From an uncultured Alphaproteobacteria bacterium (lineage in GTDB: Bacteria > Pseudomonadota > Alphaproteobacteria > Micavibrionales > Micavibrionaceae): a stretch of DNA of 64,000 nt. The notes beneath the pieces were generated by a model. The model saw only the letters and a list, made by a program, of their open reading frames with translations, was not told the origin of the DNA and ran no database searches. Each line of letters opens with the position of its first letter. The first letter of the stretch is position 1. The position numbers and the translations under genes are program-made. This document shows, in pieces, positions 8,767 to 17,744 of the stretch. The stretch is taken from the NCBI GenBank assembly GCA_937923625.1, contig CALDTV010000019.1:1-64000 (forward strand), written 5' to 3'.

Positions 8767-10296
8767 TTATGCTTTCAATTTTTCGCGGAGGTAATCCACG
8801 ACTTTATCCAGCGCGATGCGCTCTTGTGCCATGGTGTTACGCTCGCGCGTGGTGACAGTGCCATCAGAAATTGTTTCATCATCAATCGTAAAACAATAAG
8901 GCGTGCCGATTTCATCCTGACGGGCGTAACGCTTGCCGATATTTTGTTTAATATCTAGATCAACAGCAAACTCCTCCCGCAGTTCCATATAGAGCTTTTC
9001 GGCTATGGCAGGATGCTCCCCTTTCGCCATCAACGGTAAGATTGCCGCTTTTTTTGGGGCCATTTTGGGATCAAAATTCAAATAAACACCGCTGGGGCGG
9101 TTTTCATCGGGGGTGTAAGCCTCACAAATTAGCGCCAGCACACCGCGTGTCAACCCTGCTGCTGGCTCAATCACATGGGGCAAATACTTCTCATTATTAC
9201 GCTCAGGGTCAAGATATTCCAATTTGGTTTTTGAATGTTCTTGGTGTTGGCTCAGATCGTAATCCCCACGGTTAGCAATCCCTTCTAATTCACCGAAGTC
9301 TGGTGCGGTGAAGGGGTATTTATATTCAATATCACACGTGCCTTTTGAGTAGAAAACCAATTCATCCGCTTCGTGGTCGCGCATTAAAATATTGTCGCTA
9401 TCTAATCCGATATTTTGCCAGAACTTTTTACGTTCCGCTTTCCAGAAATCAAACCATTTTGGCGCGTCATCAGGATGGCAGAACCATTCCATTTCCATTT
9501 GTTCAAATTCGCGTGAACGGAAAATATAATTGCGTGGGTTCACTTCGTTACGGAATGCCTTCCCGACTTGCGCTATACCAAAAGGCATTTTCACGCGGCT
9601 GCTATCAAGAACATTTTTGTAATTAATGAAAATGCCCTGCGCCGTTTCGCCGCGTAAATATGCAGTTGTTTTATCTTGCTCTGACGCCCCGACCCCTGTT
9701 TCGAAAAGCAAATTAAACTCTTTAGGCTCAGTCAGTGTGCCCACTTCTTTGGCGTCGGGCGCTAGAATTTTTGCGTAATCGCTTAAATCAACATCGGTGA
9801 GGTTAACCTGATCAAAATCAGCAAGAGATTTTCCTTTTGCGACTTTTTTCAAGCGCTTTTCTAAAAATTCTTCATCATCTTCAATGATGGTAATCCATGC
9901 GCCGTCACCTTCTTTGGGTTTCAGGGCAATAAGATGATCTGCGCGGTAACGTTTTTGGGTTTCTTTACAATCTACCATGGGGTCAGAAAAGCCCCCAACA
10001 TGACCAGAAGCGACCCAAACGGCGGGATTTTGGATGATCGCACTATCTAGGCCGACAATCTGCACAGGGTGACCATCTGGGCCCACGGGCGGGGTCGTGA
10101 CCATAGATTTCCACCAATAATCACGCAGATTGTTTTTAAGCTCTGTCCCCAGCGGGCCATAATCCCAAAAACCGTTAATACCGCCGTATATGTCTGATGC
10201 GGGGAAGATAAAGCCGCGACGCTTACACAACGCAACAATATCTTTCATATCAATTTGAGGTTCAATATCGGGGGCTTGAGTGTCTGGGAGAGTCAT
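8767..10296 (-). CDS. glyS: Glycyl-tRNA synthetase, single-chain (alpha2) class II type
   Basis: Charges tRNA-Gly with glycine in the cytosol. The 509-residue protein is the homodimeric form found in Thermus, Gram-positives, archaea and eukaryotes. The N-terminus has FIFPASDIYGGINGFWDYGP, motif 2 is in the RNEVNPRNYIFRSREFEQME region, and the C-terminal anticodon-binding domain is present. Most proteobacteria instead use the alpha2beta2 enzyme encoded by glyQ and glyS, and no such pair is seen here. It is the first gene of a unit with the DUF502 protein. The symbol is used loosely, since the alpha2 enzyme is also named glyQS or GRS1. Confidence 0.95.
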   Translation of the reverse strand: MTLPDTQAPDIEPQIDMKDIVALCKRRGFIFPASDIYGGINGFWDYGPLGTELKNNLRDYWWKSMVTTPPVGPDGHPVQIVGLDSAIIQNPAVWVASGHVGGFSDPMVDCKETQKRYRADHLIALKPKEGDGAWITIIEDDEEFLEKRLKKVAKGKSLADFDQVNLTDVDLSDYAKILAPDAKEVGTLTEPKEFNLLFETGVGASEQDKTTAYLRGETAQGIFINYKNVLDSSRVKMPFGIAQVGKAFRNEVNPRNYIFRSREFEQMEMEWFCHPDDAPKWFDFWKAERKKFWQNIGLDSDNILMRDHEADELVFYSKGTCDIEYKYPFTAPDFGELEGIANRGDYDLSQHQEHSKTKLEYLDPERNNEKYLPHVIEPAAGLTRGVLALICEAYTPDENRPSGVYLNFDPKMAPKKAAILPLMAKGEHPAIAEKLYMELREEFAVDLDIKQNIGKRYARQDEIGTPYCFTIDDETISDGTVTTRERNTMAQERIALDKVVDYLREKLKA

Positions 10297-10366
10297 TGAT
10301 TTTCCTTATAATTTTTACGGTTAAAACATAAGGGATTCATCGAAAATCACAAGAGATAGAAAACAC

Positions 10367-10395
10367 TTGACTTAAAAGGAATTTAATCCTATATT
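10367..10395 (+). promoter_or_regulatory. Strong sigma70-type promoter before the SGNH esterase
   Basis: TTGACT (10367-10372) and TATATT (10390-10395) are separated by exactly 17 bases, close to the consensus. Transcription would start near 10402 and give a leader of about 40 bases with an AGGAGA ribosome site before the ATG at 10444. This is one of the best promoter matches in the window. Confidence 0.75.
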
Positions 10396-10443
10396 ATCAG
10401 GCAAATCACCACAGATCTGTCTTTTTTTATCAGGAGAACCCAA

Positions 10444-12591
10444 ATGCTATCAACCATTGGGCGCAGCCTTGCGCCGACGGACAGCCGTCCCCTATTCCCC
10501 TCTCAGTCTCTAAACTTCACAAATAGCCTCCCCAGCTTTGTAACCTTTGAGCGTAACAGCGCCGCCACCTATCGTAATAATCAGGGCAAAATTGTTCAAG
10601 CTGCGATAAATGAGCCGCGCATTGATCATACGGCAGAGGGCATTCCCTTGGGTTTGTTCATTGAGCCTGCGGCAACAAACAAATGTGGCAATAACAATAT
10701 TAACCCGATTGATACAGCTGGCTTTTCAACCGCAGGCACTGGAACTTTAAGTGTTGTTGATGATAGCGCGGAGCTAGCCGCCGCGGGATTAGACGACATA
10801 TGCACCAGCGGCAAACTTTTTAAAGCCACAGCGACCAGCGGATCGACTTTTATTGTTTACGCCCCAGGTGCCGTGGGAAGTTTAACCCCTCACAGTATGA
10901 GCCTTTATGCCCGTGGAACAGGCGCAGGCTTTCGGACGGCGCGCTTATCCATTGGCGGGGATGCACTTAATATTGCCGCCGCTGGAGAGGCTTATCAGCG
11001 TTATGAACATGATAATCTTACACCTGATAGTGTATCAAGGCGCTTAACCCTTGCGATTGATGGCAACGATACGCTTTATTTTATATTATACCAGCTTGAA
11101 GAGGGGGATTATTCCACATCAATTATTCCCGTTAACGGAAGCGCCGTCAGCCGCCCTGCCGATAAAGCTTATGTTGAAAATATTGACCAGCAAGAATGGT
11201 TTAACGCAACCCAAGGCTATTTGATCTGCCGCTACAACCAAAAAAGATTATTAAATACAGATGCTTATGCGGCTGTTTTAAATGATGGTACAGCCGCCAA
11301 CACAATTGGCTTAAGGCTTGATCAAAATAATCATAATTTACGCGCTTATATGATTGCAGGGTCAAGCGCCCAGTTTTTGTTTGCGAATTTGGATTATCAA
11401 ATTGAAAACACCATGAATGCTGCGGGGATAAGGTGGAACAGCCAAAACGCGGATCTATTATCGGGGGGAGAAGCGAAATCTGGCAATATAACGCAATTAC
11501 CGACAGGCATTCACACATTAAATATTGGCACAAGAAATGGCGGTAGTGGCACGATGCATGGCCATATTCAATCAATTGAAATTGGCACTCAAAATATTAG
11601 TTTAAAAACACTTGGCAACCGATTGCAAAACAATACTAATTTTAATATCATTGGCGCAGGCCAATCGTTAATGCGTGGGCACTTTAAAAGCCAAGAAAGC
11701 AATGGCGAACAGGGCAAACAGGAACATCGCCGCGTCATGGGGCAAGCCCTCCCCGATAAATCTATTGTACTTATTGACGGCAGTACGGGCGGTAGCGCGG
11801 CCTGCAAGACTTCAAACGACACGCTTTATTGGTATGACTTAGCCAATAATCAATATGGCCCTGCCTTTAATACGTTTTACCAACAAATCAATGACTTTGG
11901 CGCTAAGCCTACCCATATTTTATGGGCGCAAGGCGAAGAAAATTCTCACGAAATCGGCACAAACACGAGCAAATCTGAATATAAACAAGCGCTTAACGCT
12001 ATTTTTTCAGATATGCGCTTAAAATTAGGGGATATAAGAATTTTTATTCAACGCATTGGACGCCGCGCGAGTTTTTCCAATATTGGCGGCGTACAAGCTG
12101 TGCGTGACATACAAAAACAGATCATTGAGGAAAATGAATGGTGCCATGAAGCCGCAGAAATATATGATCAGGATTTATACGATCATGTACATTTGACTGA
12201 CGCCGCCTATACAACAGTTGCTACGCGCAATAGTTTAGCCCTTTTAGGCCAATCAGGCGCATACGGAACAGAAATCAGCTCTGCAGCGCGTAGCGGTTTA
12301 GACATTAGCGTTACATTAAACCACGAGACAGCCACAGACTTCACCCCATCCACCGAGGCTGGCGGAATTGAAGGCTTTAAGTTTTTTGACGGCACTTCTG
12401 AAATTGCCATTACAAATGCAGCAAGAACAAGCAGCACATCTGTAGGCCTTCGCCTAAGCTCATTACCGACATCAAACCAAGAAACGCTTTATTATGGGTA
12501 CGATGATATGGCAAACCTCAATACCCAAAATGTCATTATGACCAATAGTGCTCCCCCCCTTCCCCTAAGGACATCAAAACTAGAAATTTAG
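10444..12591 (+). CDS. Tailspike-like protein with SGNH/SASA esterase domain
   Basis: A 715-residue modular protein. Residues about 20-75 match the N-terminal module of many phage tail-fibre or head-spike proteins (pattern TFERNSAATYRN, then NEPRIDH, then GLFIEPAATN). Residues about 80-390 look like beta-sandwich carbohydrate-binding modules. Residues about 400-600 form an SGNH hydrolase of the sialate O-acetylesterase (SASA/CE6-like) type, with block I GAGQSLM (Ser nucleophile), WAQGEENS and the catalytic DHVHLT (Asp-His). The tail is another beta-rich module. No classical signal peptide is visible, so its route out of the cell is unclear. The gene has its own strong promoter and sits just before alg44. 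By inference it could remove O-acetyl groups from a polysaccharide, perhaps the local alginate or a foreign one. The esterase fold is fairly sure; the substrate is a guess. Confidence 0.75.
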   Translation: MLSTIGRSLAPTDSRPLFPSQSLNFTNSLPSFVTFERNSAATYRNNQGKIVQAAINEPRIDHTAEGIPLGLFIEPAATNKCGNNNINPIDTAGFSTAGTGTLSVVDDSAELAAAGLDDICTSGKLFKATATSGSTFIVYAPGAVGSLTPHSMSLYARGTGAGFRTARLSIGGDALNIAAAGEAYQRYEHDNLTPDSVSRRLTLAIDGNDTLYFILYQLEEGDYSTSIIPVNGSAVSRPADKAYVENIDQQEWFNATQGYLICRYNQKRLLNTDAYAAVLNDGTAANTIGLRLDQNNHNLRAYMIAGSSAQFLFANLDYQIENTMNAAGIRWNSQNADLLSGGEAKSGNITQLPTGIHTLNIGTRNGGSGTMHGHIQSIEIGTQNISLKTLGNRLQNNTNFNIIGAGQSLMRGHFKSQESNGEQGKQEHRRVMGQALPDKSIVLIDGSTGGSAACKTSNDTLYWYDLANNQYGPAFNTFYQQINDFGAKPTHILWAQGEENSHEIGTNTSKSEYKQALNAIFSDMRLKLGDIRIFIQRIGRRASFSNIGGVQAVRDIQKQIIEENEWCHEAAEIYDQDLYDHVHLTDAAYTTVATRNSLALLGQSGAYGTEISSAARSGLDISVTLNHETATDFTPSTEAGGIEGFKFFDGTSEIAITNAARTSSTSVGLRLSSLPTSNQETLYYGYDDMANLNTQNVIMTNSAPPLPLRTSKLEI

Positions 12592-12683
12592 CCTTTTCAT
12601 AATGAAAAACTTGCTAATTGTGCCGTTATATGTCATAGAACTGTCATTCCAAGAGGGTCACTATAAAAAAGAGAGTATTAAAT

Positions 12684-13742
12684 ATGAACAAAGCCGCGCC
12701 TAAAATAGTTCACGAATCAGAAACGCAGAGACAATTTATTCGTCTTCAATTACCTGCGTCAATTCAGCTTGATGGAACGTCTCACACGGTTAAAGACTTA
12801 TCCTCGGGTGGTTTTTCCGTTCGTAATCCTGGACATGACTTTAAAAAGAATCAAGATTCAACAATCGTTCTTGTGCTTCCTTTTGCAGATTTTGCCCTTG
12901 ATATCGACCTAAAAGCAGAAATGGTTCATCATGACAAAAAAGCAAATGTCATTGGATGGCGTTTTGTTGACCTTAACGCAAACCAGATTTCTATTTTAAA
13001 TCACGTTATTAAAGCGTTTATGTCGGGTGATCTTATCGGCGCAAATGATATTATTAACGTTGTTTCTCGCGATAATTTTGTGAATGTTCGCAAACATAAC
13101 AATGACAACCCGCAAACAGCAACTGATAATATTAAACGTTATGGCCTATATGCTTTAGCTGCCGCAGCCATACTTTTGTTGGGCGGATTCATTGTGAACA
13201 ATATTTTACAACAAGTTTTAATTGTAAAATCACCCTACGGACAAGTCCATGCAAGCCGCGTGGAAATGATTAGCCCTAGCTCTGGTACTTTTCAATCGGC
13301 ACTCACTGAGGGCTCGCAGGCTGTTAAAAAAGGACAGGACATTGGTTATGTGATTACTGGCAGAGCAACAGCAGGCGCCGCCCCCACAAGAGTCAGCATT
13401 AAAAGTCCGTGTGATTGCTTCGTTGAAGAATTTCATGCCAATAATGGCACTTATATTTTGGCGGACAGCAAAATTACAACACTTTTGCCCCGTAATAGCA
13501 AAATCACCATCAAATCTTTTATCCCTTACGAAGATATTCATAAATTAAATATTGGTATGCCCGCAGTGGCCATGGTCACTGGCGTCAAGGAGCCAGTAAA
13601 AGGAATTATCACGGACGTGAACAGCATGGGCGATGTCCCTGCAGCTGGCCTTGCGCCAATGGCTGAAGTTATCGTCACGCCAGATAATGCATTATCGAAT
13701 GATTACCTCGACAGACCCGCTTTTGTTGAATTTCATTTATAA
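12684..13742 (+). CDS. alg44: Alginate polymerase co-factor Alg44 (PilZ plus periplasmic HlyD-like domain)
   Basis: Alg44 binds c-di-GMP in the cytoplasm and activates the Alg8 polymerase, while its periplasmic part is thought to reach towards the export apparatus. The 352-residue protein has the expected order. A PilZ domain (about residues 15-110) carries RQFIR (the RxxxR motif) and DLSSGG (the D/NxSxxG motif). One membrane span follows (about 155-175), then a periplasmic HlyD-like barrel-sandwich domain (about 180-350). Both c-di-GMP motifs are intact, so nucleotide control is predicted. It heads an alg44-algA-algKE unit. In Pseudomonas the gene lies directly after alg8, but here the polymerase is about 12 kb away. 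Confidence 0.9.
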   Translation: MNKAAPKIVHESETQRQFIRLQLPASIQLDGTSHTVKDLSSGGFSVRNPGHDFKKNQDSTIVLVLPFADFALDIDLKAEMVHHDKKANVIGWRFVDLNANQISILNHVIKAFMSGDLIGANDIINVVSRDNFVNVRKHNNDNPQTATDNIKRYGLYALAAAAILLLGGFIVNNILQQVLIVKSPYGQVHASRVEMISPSSGTFQSALTEGSQAVKKGQDIGYVITGRATAGAAPTRVSIKSPCDCFVEEFHANNGTYILADSKITTLLPRNSKITIKSFIPYEDIHKLNIGMPAVAMVTGVKEPVKGIITDVNSMGDVPAAGLAPMAEVIVTPDNALSNDYLDRPAFVEFHL

Positions 13743-13748
13743 AAACTT

Positions 13749-13772
13749 CGGCTTCGTTATTTCACGAAGCCG
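13749..13772 (+). other. Strong intercistronic hairpin between alg44 and algA
   Basis: CGGCTTCG (13749-13756) and CGAAGCCG (13765-13772) form a perfect 8-bp stem with an 8-base loop. There is no U tract afterwards. It could be an mRNA stability or processing element, or a weak pause site, setting the ratio of algA to alg44. Confidence 0.55.
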
Positions 13773-13796
13773 CCCACTTAAACAGGAGAGTAACTA

Positions 13797-15236
13797 ATGA
13801 GTAATACTAATACATTAAAAACAATTCCAGTCATTCTATGCGGAGGCTTTGGCACACGTTTGTGGCCTTTAAGCCGTGAAAAAGCACCAAAGCAATTTCA
13901 CTCTATTGCAACAGAAGAAACATTATTTCATGATACGCTTGCACGCGCCATGAAGTGCACTGGAGCCCAAGCTGACGAGATTGTGACGGTAACAGCTGAT
14001 TCCATTAAAAAAGAAACCGTTCACCAGCTTGCTAATTTTAACCCCGATAGCATCGCACATTTATTAAGTGAGCCAACCGCACGCAATACAGCGGCAGCGA
14101 TTGCGTACGCAGCACTTCACGTGTTTGAAGCTTTCGGCCCAGAAACTGTTCTGTGGATATTACCTTCAGATCATCACATTGAAGATGATGATGCCCTTCA
14201 AGCAGCCTTAGAAAAAGCAACGACAGCCGCACAGGATGGTTATATCGTTACTTTTGGTATGAAGCCAACACGCCCAGAAACTGGCTACGGCTATATTAAA
14301 TCAGGCGAAACAATCGGCAATAGTGACGTTCAAACGGTTGCGCAGTTTGTTGAAAAACCAGCCAAAGATGTTGCGGAACAATATGTTCAAAACGGTGAAT
14401 ATCTTTGGAATAGCGGCATGTTTGTCGCAACAGCAAAAACATTGCTTGATAACTTTATTGAATATTCTGCTGATATTGTTGGCCCCCTTAACAACGCCAT
14501 GAAAAACAAAGATGTTAGCATGGCTGAAACTTATCAGTCTCTTCCTGCCATTCCTTTTGATGTTGCCATCATGGAAAAAACTGACAAAGCCGCCGTTATC
14601 GCATGCGATATCGGCTGGAGCGACGTTGGTTCATGGGAAAGCGTTTGGGAAATGAAAAACAAGGATACAAATGGCAATGTTATTGGCGGGCGCGTTGCCG
14701 CAGTCGATAGTGAAAACTGCCTTATTCAATCAAACAATCTTTTGGTGGCTGCCCTTGGCTTAAAAGATATTGTGATTATTGAAAATACTGACTCCATTCT
14801 TGTGGCTGATAAGAAAAATGGCCAAGCCATGAAAAAAATTGTCAAAACTTTAAAGGATATTGATAGCCCCGAAGCCATCAATCCACCGATGGAAACACGC
14901 CCTTGGGGACAGTTTAAAGTCTTATCTCAAAGCGAAGGCTATAAGGTAAAAGAAATTATCGTCACACCAGGCGGCAAGTTAAGCTCGCAAATGCATCACC
15001 ATCGCTGTGAATTCTGGACAGTGATCTCTGGCGAAGCCGTTGTGACAATTGATGATAAAGAAATCATCTTAACAGCACAGCAAAGTGCCTTTATCCCTCT
15101 TAAAGCGACACATCGCCTTGAAAATGCCTCGAAAGAAGACTTAGTTATGGTCGAAGTTCAATGTGGTGATTACTTAGGTGAAGATGATATTGTTCGTTTT
15201 GATGATATATATGGCCGCGCAGAAGAAGCGGCATAA
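13797..15236 (+). CDS. algA: Bifunctional mannose-6-phosphate isomerase/mannose-1-phosphate guanylyltransferase
   Basis: AlgA interconverts fructose-6-P and mannose-6-P and makes GDP-mannose from GTP and mannose-1-P, supplying AlgD. The 479-residue length fits the type II PMI-GMP family. The N-terminal nucleotidyltransferase has CGGFGTRLWPLSREKAPKQF and FVEKP. The C-terminal cupin has the PMI signature PGGKLSSQMHHHRCEFW. AGGAGAG provides a good ribosome site 6-8 bases before the ATG. It lies between alg44 and the export gene on the same strand. The phosphomannomutase that links its two reactions (AlgC) is not in the window. The same enzyme could also feed other mannose-containing polymers. 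Confidence 0.93.
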   Translation: MSNTNTLKTIPVILCGGFGTRLWPLSREKAPKQFHSIATEETLFHDTLARAMKCTGAQADEIVTVTADSIKKETVHQLANFNPDSIAHLLSEPTARNTAAAIAYAALHVFEAFGPETVLWILPSDHHIEDDDALQAALEKATTAAQDGYIVTFGMKPTRPETGYGYIKSGETIGNSDVQTVAQFVEKPAKDVAEQYVQNGEYLWNSGMFVATAKTLLDNFIEYSADIVGPLNNAMKNKDVSMAETYQSLPAIPFDVAIMEKTDKAAVIACDIGWSDVGSWESVWEMKNKDTNGNVIGGRVAAVDSENCLIQSNNLLVAALGLKDIVIIENTDSILVADKKNGQAMKKIVKTLKDIDSPEAINPPMETRPWGQFKVLSQSEGYKVKEIIVTPGGKLSSQMHHHRCEFWTVISGEAVVTIDDKEIILTAQQSAFIPLKATHRLENASKEDLVMVEVQCGDYLGEDDIVRFDDIYGRAEEAA

Positions 15237-15266
15237 GAACAGTTTGAGCAGAGAAAAAGGAAATCT

Positions 15267-17552
15267 ATGTCTTATAAAAAACTATTAACGGCGGCTTCTT
15301 TGTTGGCGTTACTCCCTGCTGTTTCACACAGCGCGGAGATCCCCCTTTTCCCAGATTTAGACACTGCAAAAACAGCTTATAAGGCCAAAGATTATGCCAA
15401 AGCAGCGCAGCATTGGATGCCTTTGGCGCATAAAGGCAATGATGTTGCACAGCTAGAGCTTGGTAAGCTTTATTCCAGAGGGTTAGGCGTTGTCCAACGT
15501 GACAGTACGGCGCTTAATTTATTCATGGAATCTGCAAAGCAAGGGAATAACCGCGCCATGTATGAAATTGGTCGCGCTTATGAATCAGGAGCAGGTGTCC
15601 CACGTGATCCTGCCAAAGCCAAAGAATGGTATTCTATGGCGGCGGATGCGGGTTATTCACGCGGTAATTTTGCCATCGGCAGTCTGTACGAAAAAAACAA
15701 ATTGGGCACACCGAAAAATATTGCGCCTGACACAAAAACCAAACTTCGGACAATCGTTAATGACATTAAAGACGGAAATTTTTCGCAAGCAGAAACTATC
15801 GCGCTTGCCTATGAAGATAACGTCAGTGTTCTTGCGAACCCACAAACTGCCCTTACCTATTATTATTTAGCGGATAAAGTTGGATCTGCCTACGCAAGAT
15901 TACGTATTCAAACATTGGAAACTCAGCTTTCAGCACAGCAAAAATCAGAGGCAAAAAAACAAGCCAATCTTTTATTTTCGCCAAAGGACAAAGCTGTTCG
16001 CGATGAAAGACGCACTTTAATCAATGATCTAAAGTCTTTTAAATCTCCTGCAGAGGCACCAGCTGTTATTGAAACGCAAAAAGAAAATGCTTTAGAATAT
16101 TACGAGAAGGCATCTGCGCAAGGATATATCCGAGCCGATAAAAAAGTTGCTGATTTAACAGGCAAGGATCTTCCTGAATATATTACCCCGCCAAAGCCCC
16201 CCAAAAAGAAATATCGTTTGGTTAACGACCTTAAAACGCAATATGTCGCAGAGGAAAATTTGGATCTCGGGACACGTGATAATGATTTCGAATCTTCTGT
16301 TGTTTTAAACGGCAAGCTTGGGCTTTACACCTACCCGACAGATGACATTACAACATATACCGAAATACGCGGCCTCCATAGTGATGGTTCGGCCTCTTCC
16401 AATGATGATGACGATGATGATGTAAGAGACATCAGCTTTTTAGAAGTGCGTCAGGCATGGGTTGAGTTTGATAACTTATTAGATATTGATGGCGCATCAG
16501 CAAAAGTTGGGCGTCAACGCTTCTATGAGCCGCGCGGCTTATGGTGGAACCGCGACATGGATGCCCTTAAGCTATCCATGAATTCAACGCTAACCAATGG
16601 ATTTGTAGCTGTCGGACAAAACCTTGACCAATATCGTTTTGGTGATGACAATGATTTAGAACGTGACAATGAGGACCGTTTACGCTTGATGGGTGAGCTA
16701 TCACACCAATATCAAAACAAACAATTCATCGAAGTCCGCGCCTTATACGAAGACGATCATTCAGGCACACCAGATATCGGCGCAAACGTTCCAGCAGATG
16801 ACCGCGACCCAGAAGATAATAAATTATTATGGGCTGGCCTGCGTTTAAAAGGCCAAACAGACCAAAATAGCCCACTTTTAAATAAAGTTGGTTATAGAAC
16901 CGATATTATTGGTGTTGTTGGTGAAGTCACCACAACCGACACAGACCCACTTTCTGACACGCAACGCACCGTTGCCTCCGTTGATGAGCGTGATGTCGCT
17001 GGATGGGCATTTGACGGCTCTTTAGACTTTGAGTTTGACACCGCTTTAAACCCTACAATTACCGTTGGTTATGCTTATGGCTCAGGTGATGATGGCAACG
17101 GCAACGATAGCGCATTCCGTCAAAGTGATTTGGAAGGTAACACAAGTATTTTCCCTGAAGACCGCGTGACAAGCTCACTGCGCAATTATGGCGAAGTACT
17201 ACGCCCTGAATTATCGAACATCCATGTTGCAACGCTTGGTGCAAACATCCCCGTTCTTAATGCCAGTGATATGAGTATAAATTATTTCTCTTATTGGTTG
17301 GACGAAGAAACAGGGCGTTTAAGAAGCAGCGGCATTAGCGGCGCCTTAAACGGACAAGATAGCCATATTGGTCAAGGCTTGGACTGGATGACAAATATTA
17401 ATCTGGGCAAAGAACTGCGTACGAACACACCTGTTCTTAAAGATACCGCGTTGCGCTTACGCCTAGGCGGATTTAAATCAGGTGACGCTTATGGTGATGC
17501 CGAAGGCGAATACGCCTTTAGAGGAACATCAGAAGTTCGCGTGAAATTTTAA
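15267..17552 (+). CDS. AlgK-AlgE fusion: Sel1/TPR scaffold joined to alginate outer-membrane porin
   Basis: In one 761-residue chain, this protein combines what Pseudomonas encodes as AlgK (periplasmic lipoprotein scaffold) and AlgE (18-strand alginate porin). A signal peptide (about residues 1-22, ending SHSA) is followed by Sel1-type TPR repeats (about 30-150, for example LELGKLYSRGLGV and MYEIGRAYESGAGV). A further helical stretch with Sel1-like AxxYYEKASAQGY reaches about residue 300. A proline/lysine-rich linker near 307-313 leads into a beta-barrel of about 445 residues, close to mature AlgE in size. The barrel contains EVRQAWVEF and KVGRQRFYEPRGLWWNRD, and ends in a C-terminal Phe suited to BAM assembly. 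There is no lipobox, so the scaffold is held by the barrel instead of a lipid anchor. BcsC and PgaA have the same TPR-barrel logic. The reading frame is unbroken, so this is a genuine fusion in the sequence. Confidence 0.85.
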   Translation: MSYKKLLTAASLLALLPAVSHSAEIPLFPDLDTAKTAYKAKDYAKAAQHWMPLAHKGNDVAQLELGKLYSRGLGVVQRDSTALNLFMESAKQGNNRAMYEIGRAYESGAGVPRDPAKAKEWYSMAADAGYSRGNFAIGSLYEKNKLGTPKNIAPDTKTKLRTIVNDIKDGNFSQAETIALAYEDNVSVLANPQTALTYYYLADKVGSAYARLRIQTLETQLSAQQKSEAKKQANLLFSPKDKAVRDERRTLINDLKSFKSPAEAPAVIETQKENALEYYEKASAQGYIRADKKVADLTGKDLPEYITPPKPPKKKYRLVNDLKTQYVAEENLDLGTRDNDFESSVVLNGKLGLYTYPTDDITTYTEIRGLHSDGSASSNDDDDDDVRDISFLEVRQAWVEFDNLLDIDGASAKVGRQRFYEPRGLWWNRDMDALKLSMNSTLTNGFVAVGQNLDQYRFGDDNDLERDNEDRLRLMGELSHQYQNKQFIEVRALYEDDHSGTPDIGANVPADDRDPEDNKLLWAGLRLKGQTDQNSPLLNKVGYRTDIIGVVGEVTTTDTDPLSDTQRTVASVDERDVAGWAFDGSLDFEFDTALNPTITVGYAYGSGDDGNGNDSAFRQSDLEGNTSIFPEDRVTSSLRNYGEVLRPELSNIHVATLGANIPVLNASDMSINYFSYWLDEETGRLRSSGISGALNGQDSHIGQGLDWMTNINLGKELRTNTPVLKDTALRLRLGGFKSGDAYGDAEGEYAFRGTSEVRVKF

Positions 17553-17653
17553 AAGATAAGCACAGCCACTTCCCTATTTGATCCAAGCAGCAAAACTTTT
17601 AAATTAAAATTTAGAGTGGCAATTTACCTCTGATAATAGTTGTGGGATCACAA

Positions 17654-17689
17654 AATTGTCCATTGCTTTATTCGGCGCAAGGACAATTA
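17654..17689. terminator. Hairpin between the convergent algK-algE fusion and algG
   Basis: AATTGTCC plus TTGC pairs with GCAA plus GGACAATT (ending 17688), giving about 12 base pairs with one bulged A around a 10-base loop. It sits in the 192-base gap between convergent genes, where a shared terminator is expected. The U tracts on either side are poor, so efficiency is uncertain. The rest of the gap shows nothing else. Confidence 0.5.
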
Positions 17690-17744
17690 TAAAAGTTTCA
17701 GCCAGTAAGAATATTTGGAATGAATATACAAATTCAAAAATATT

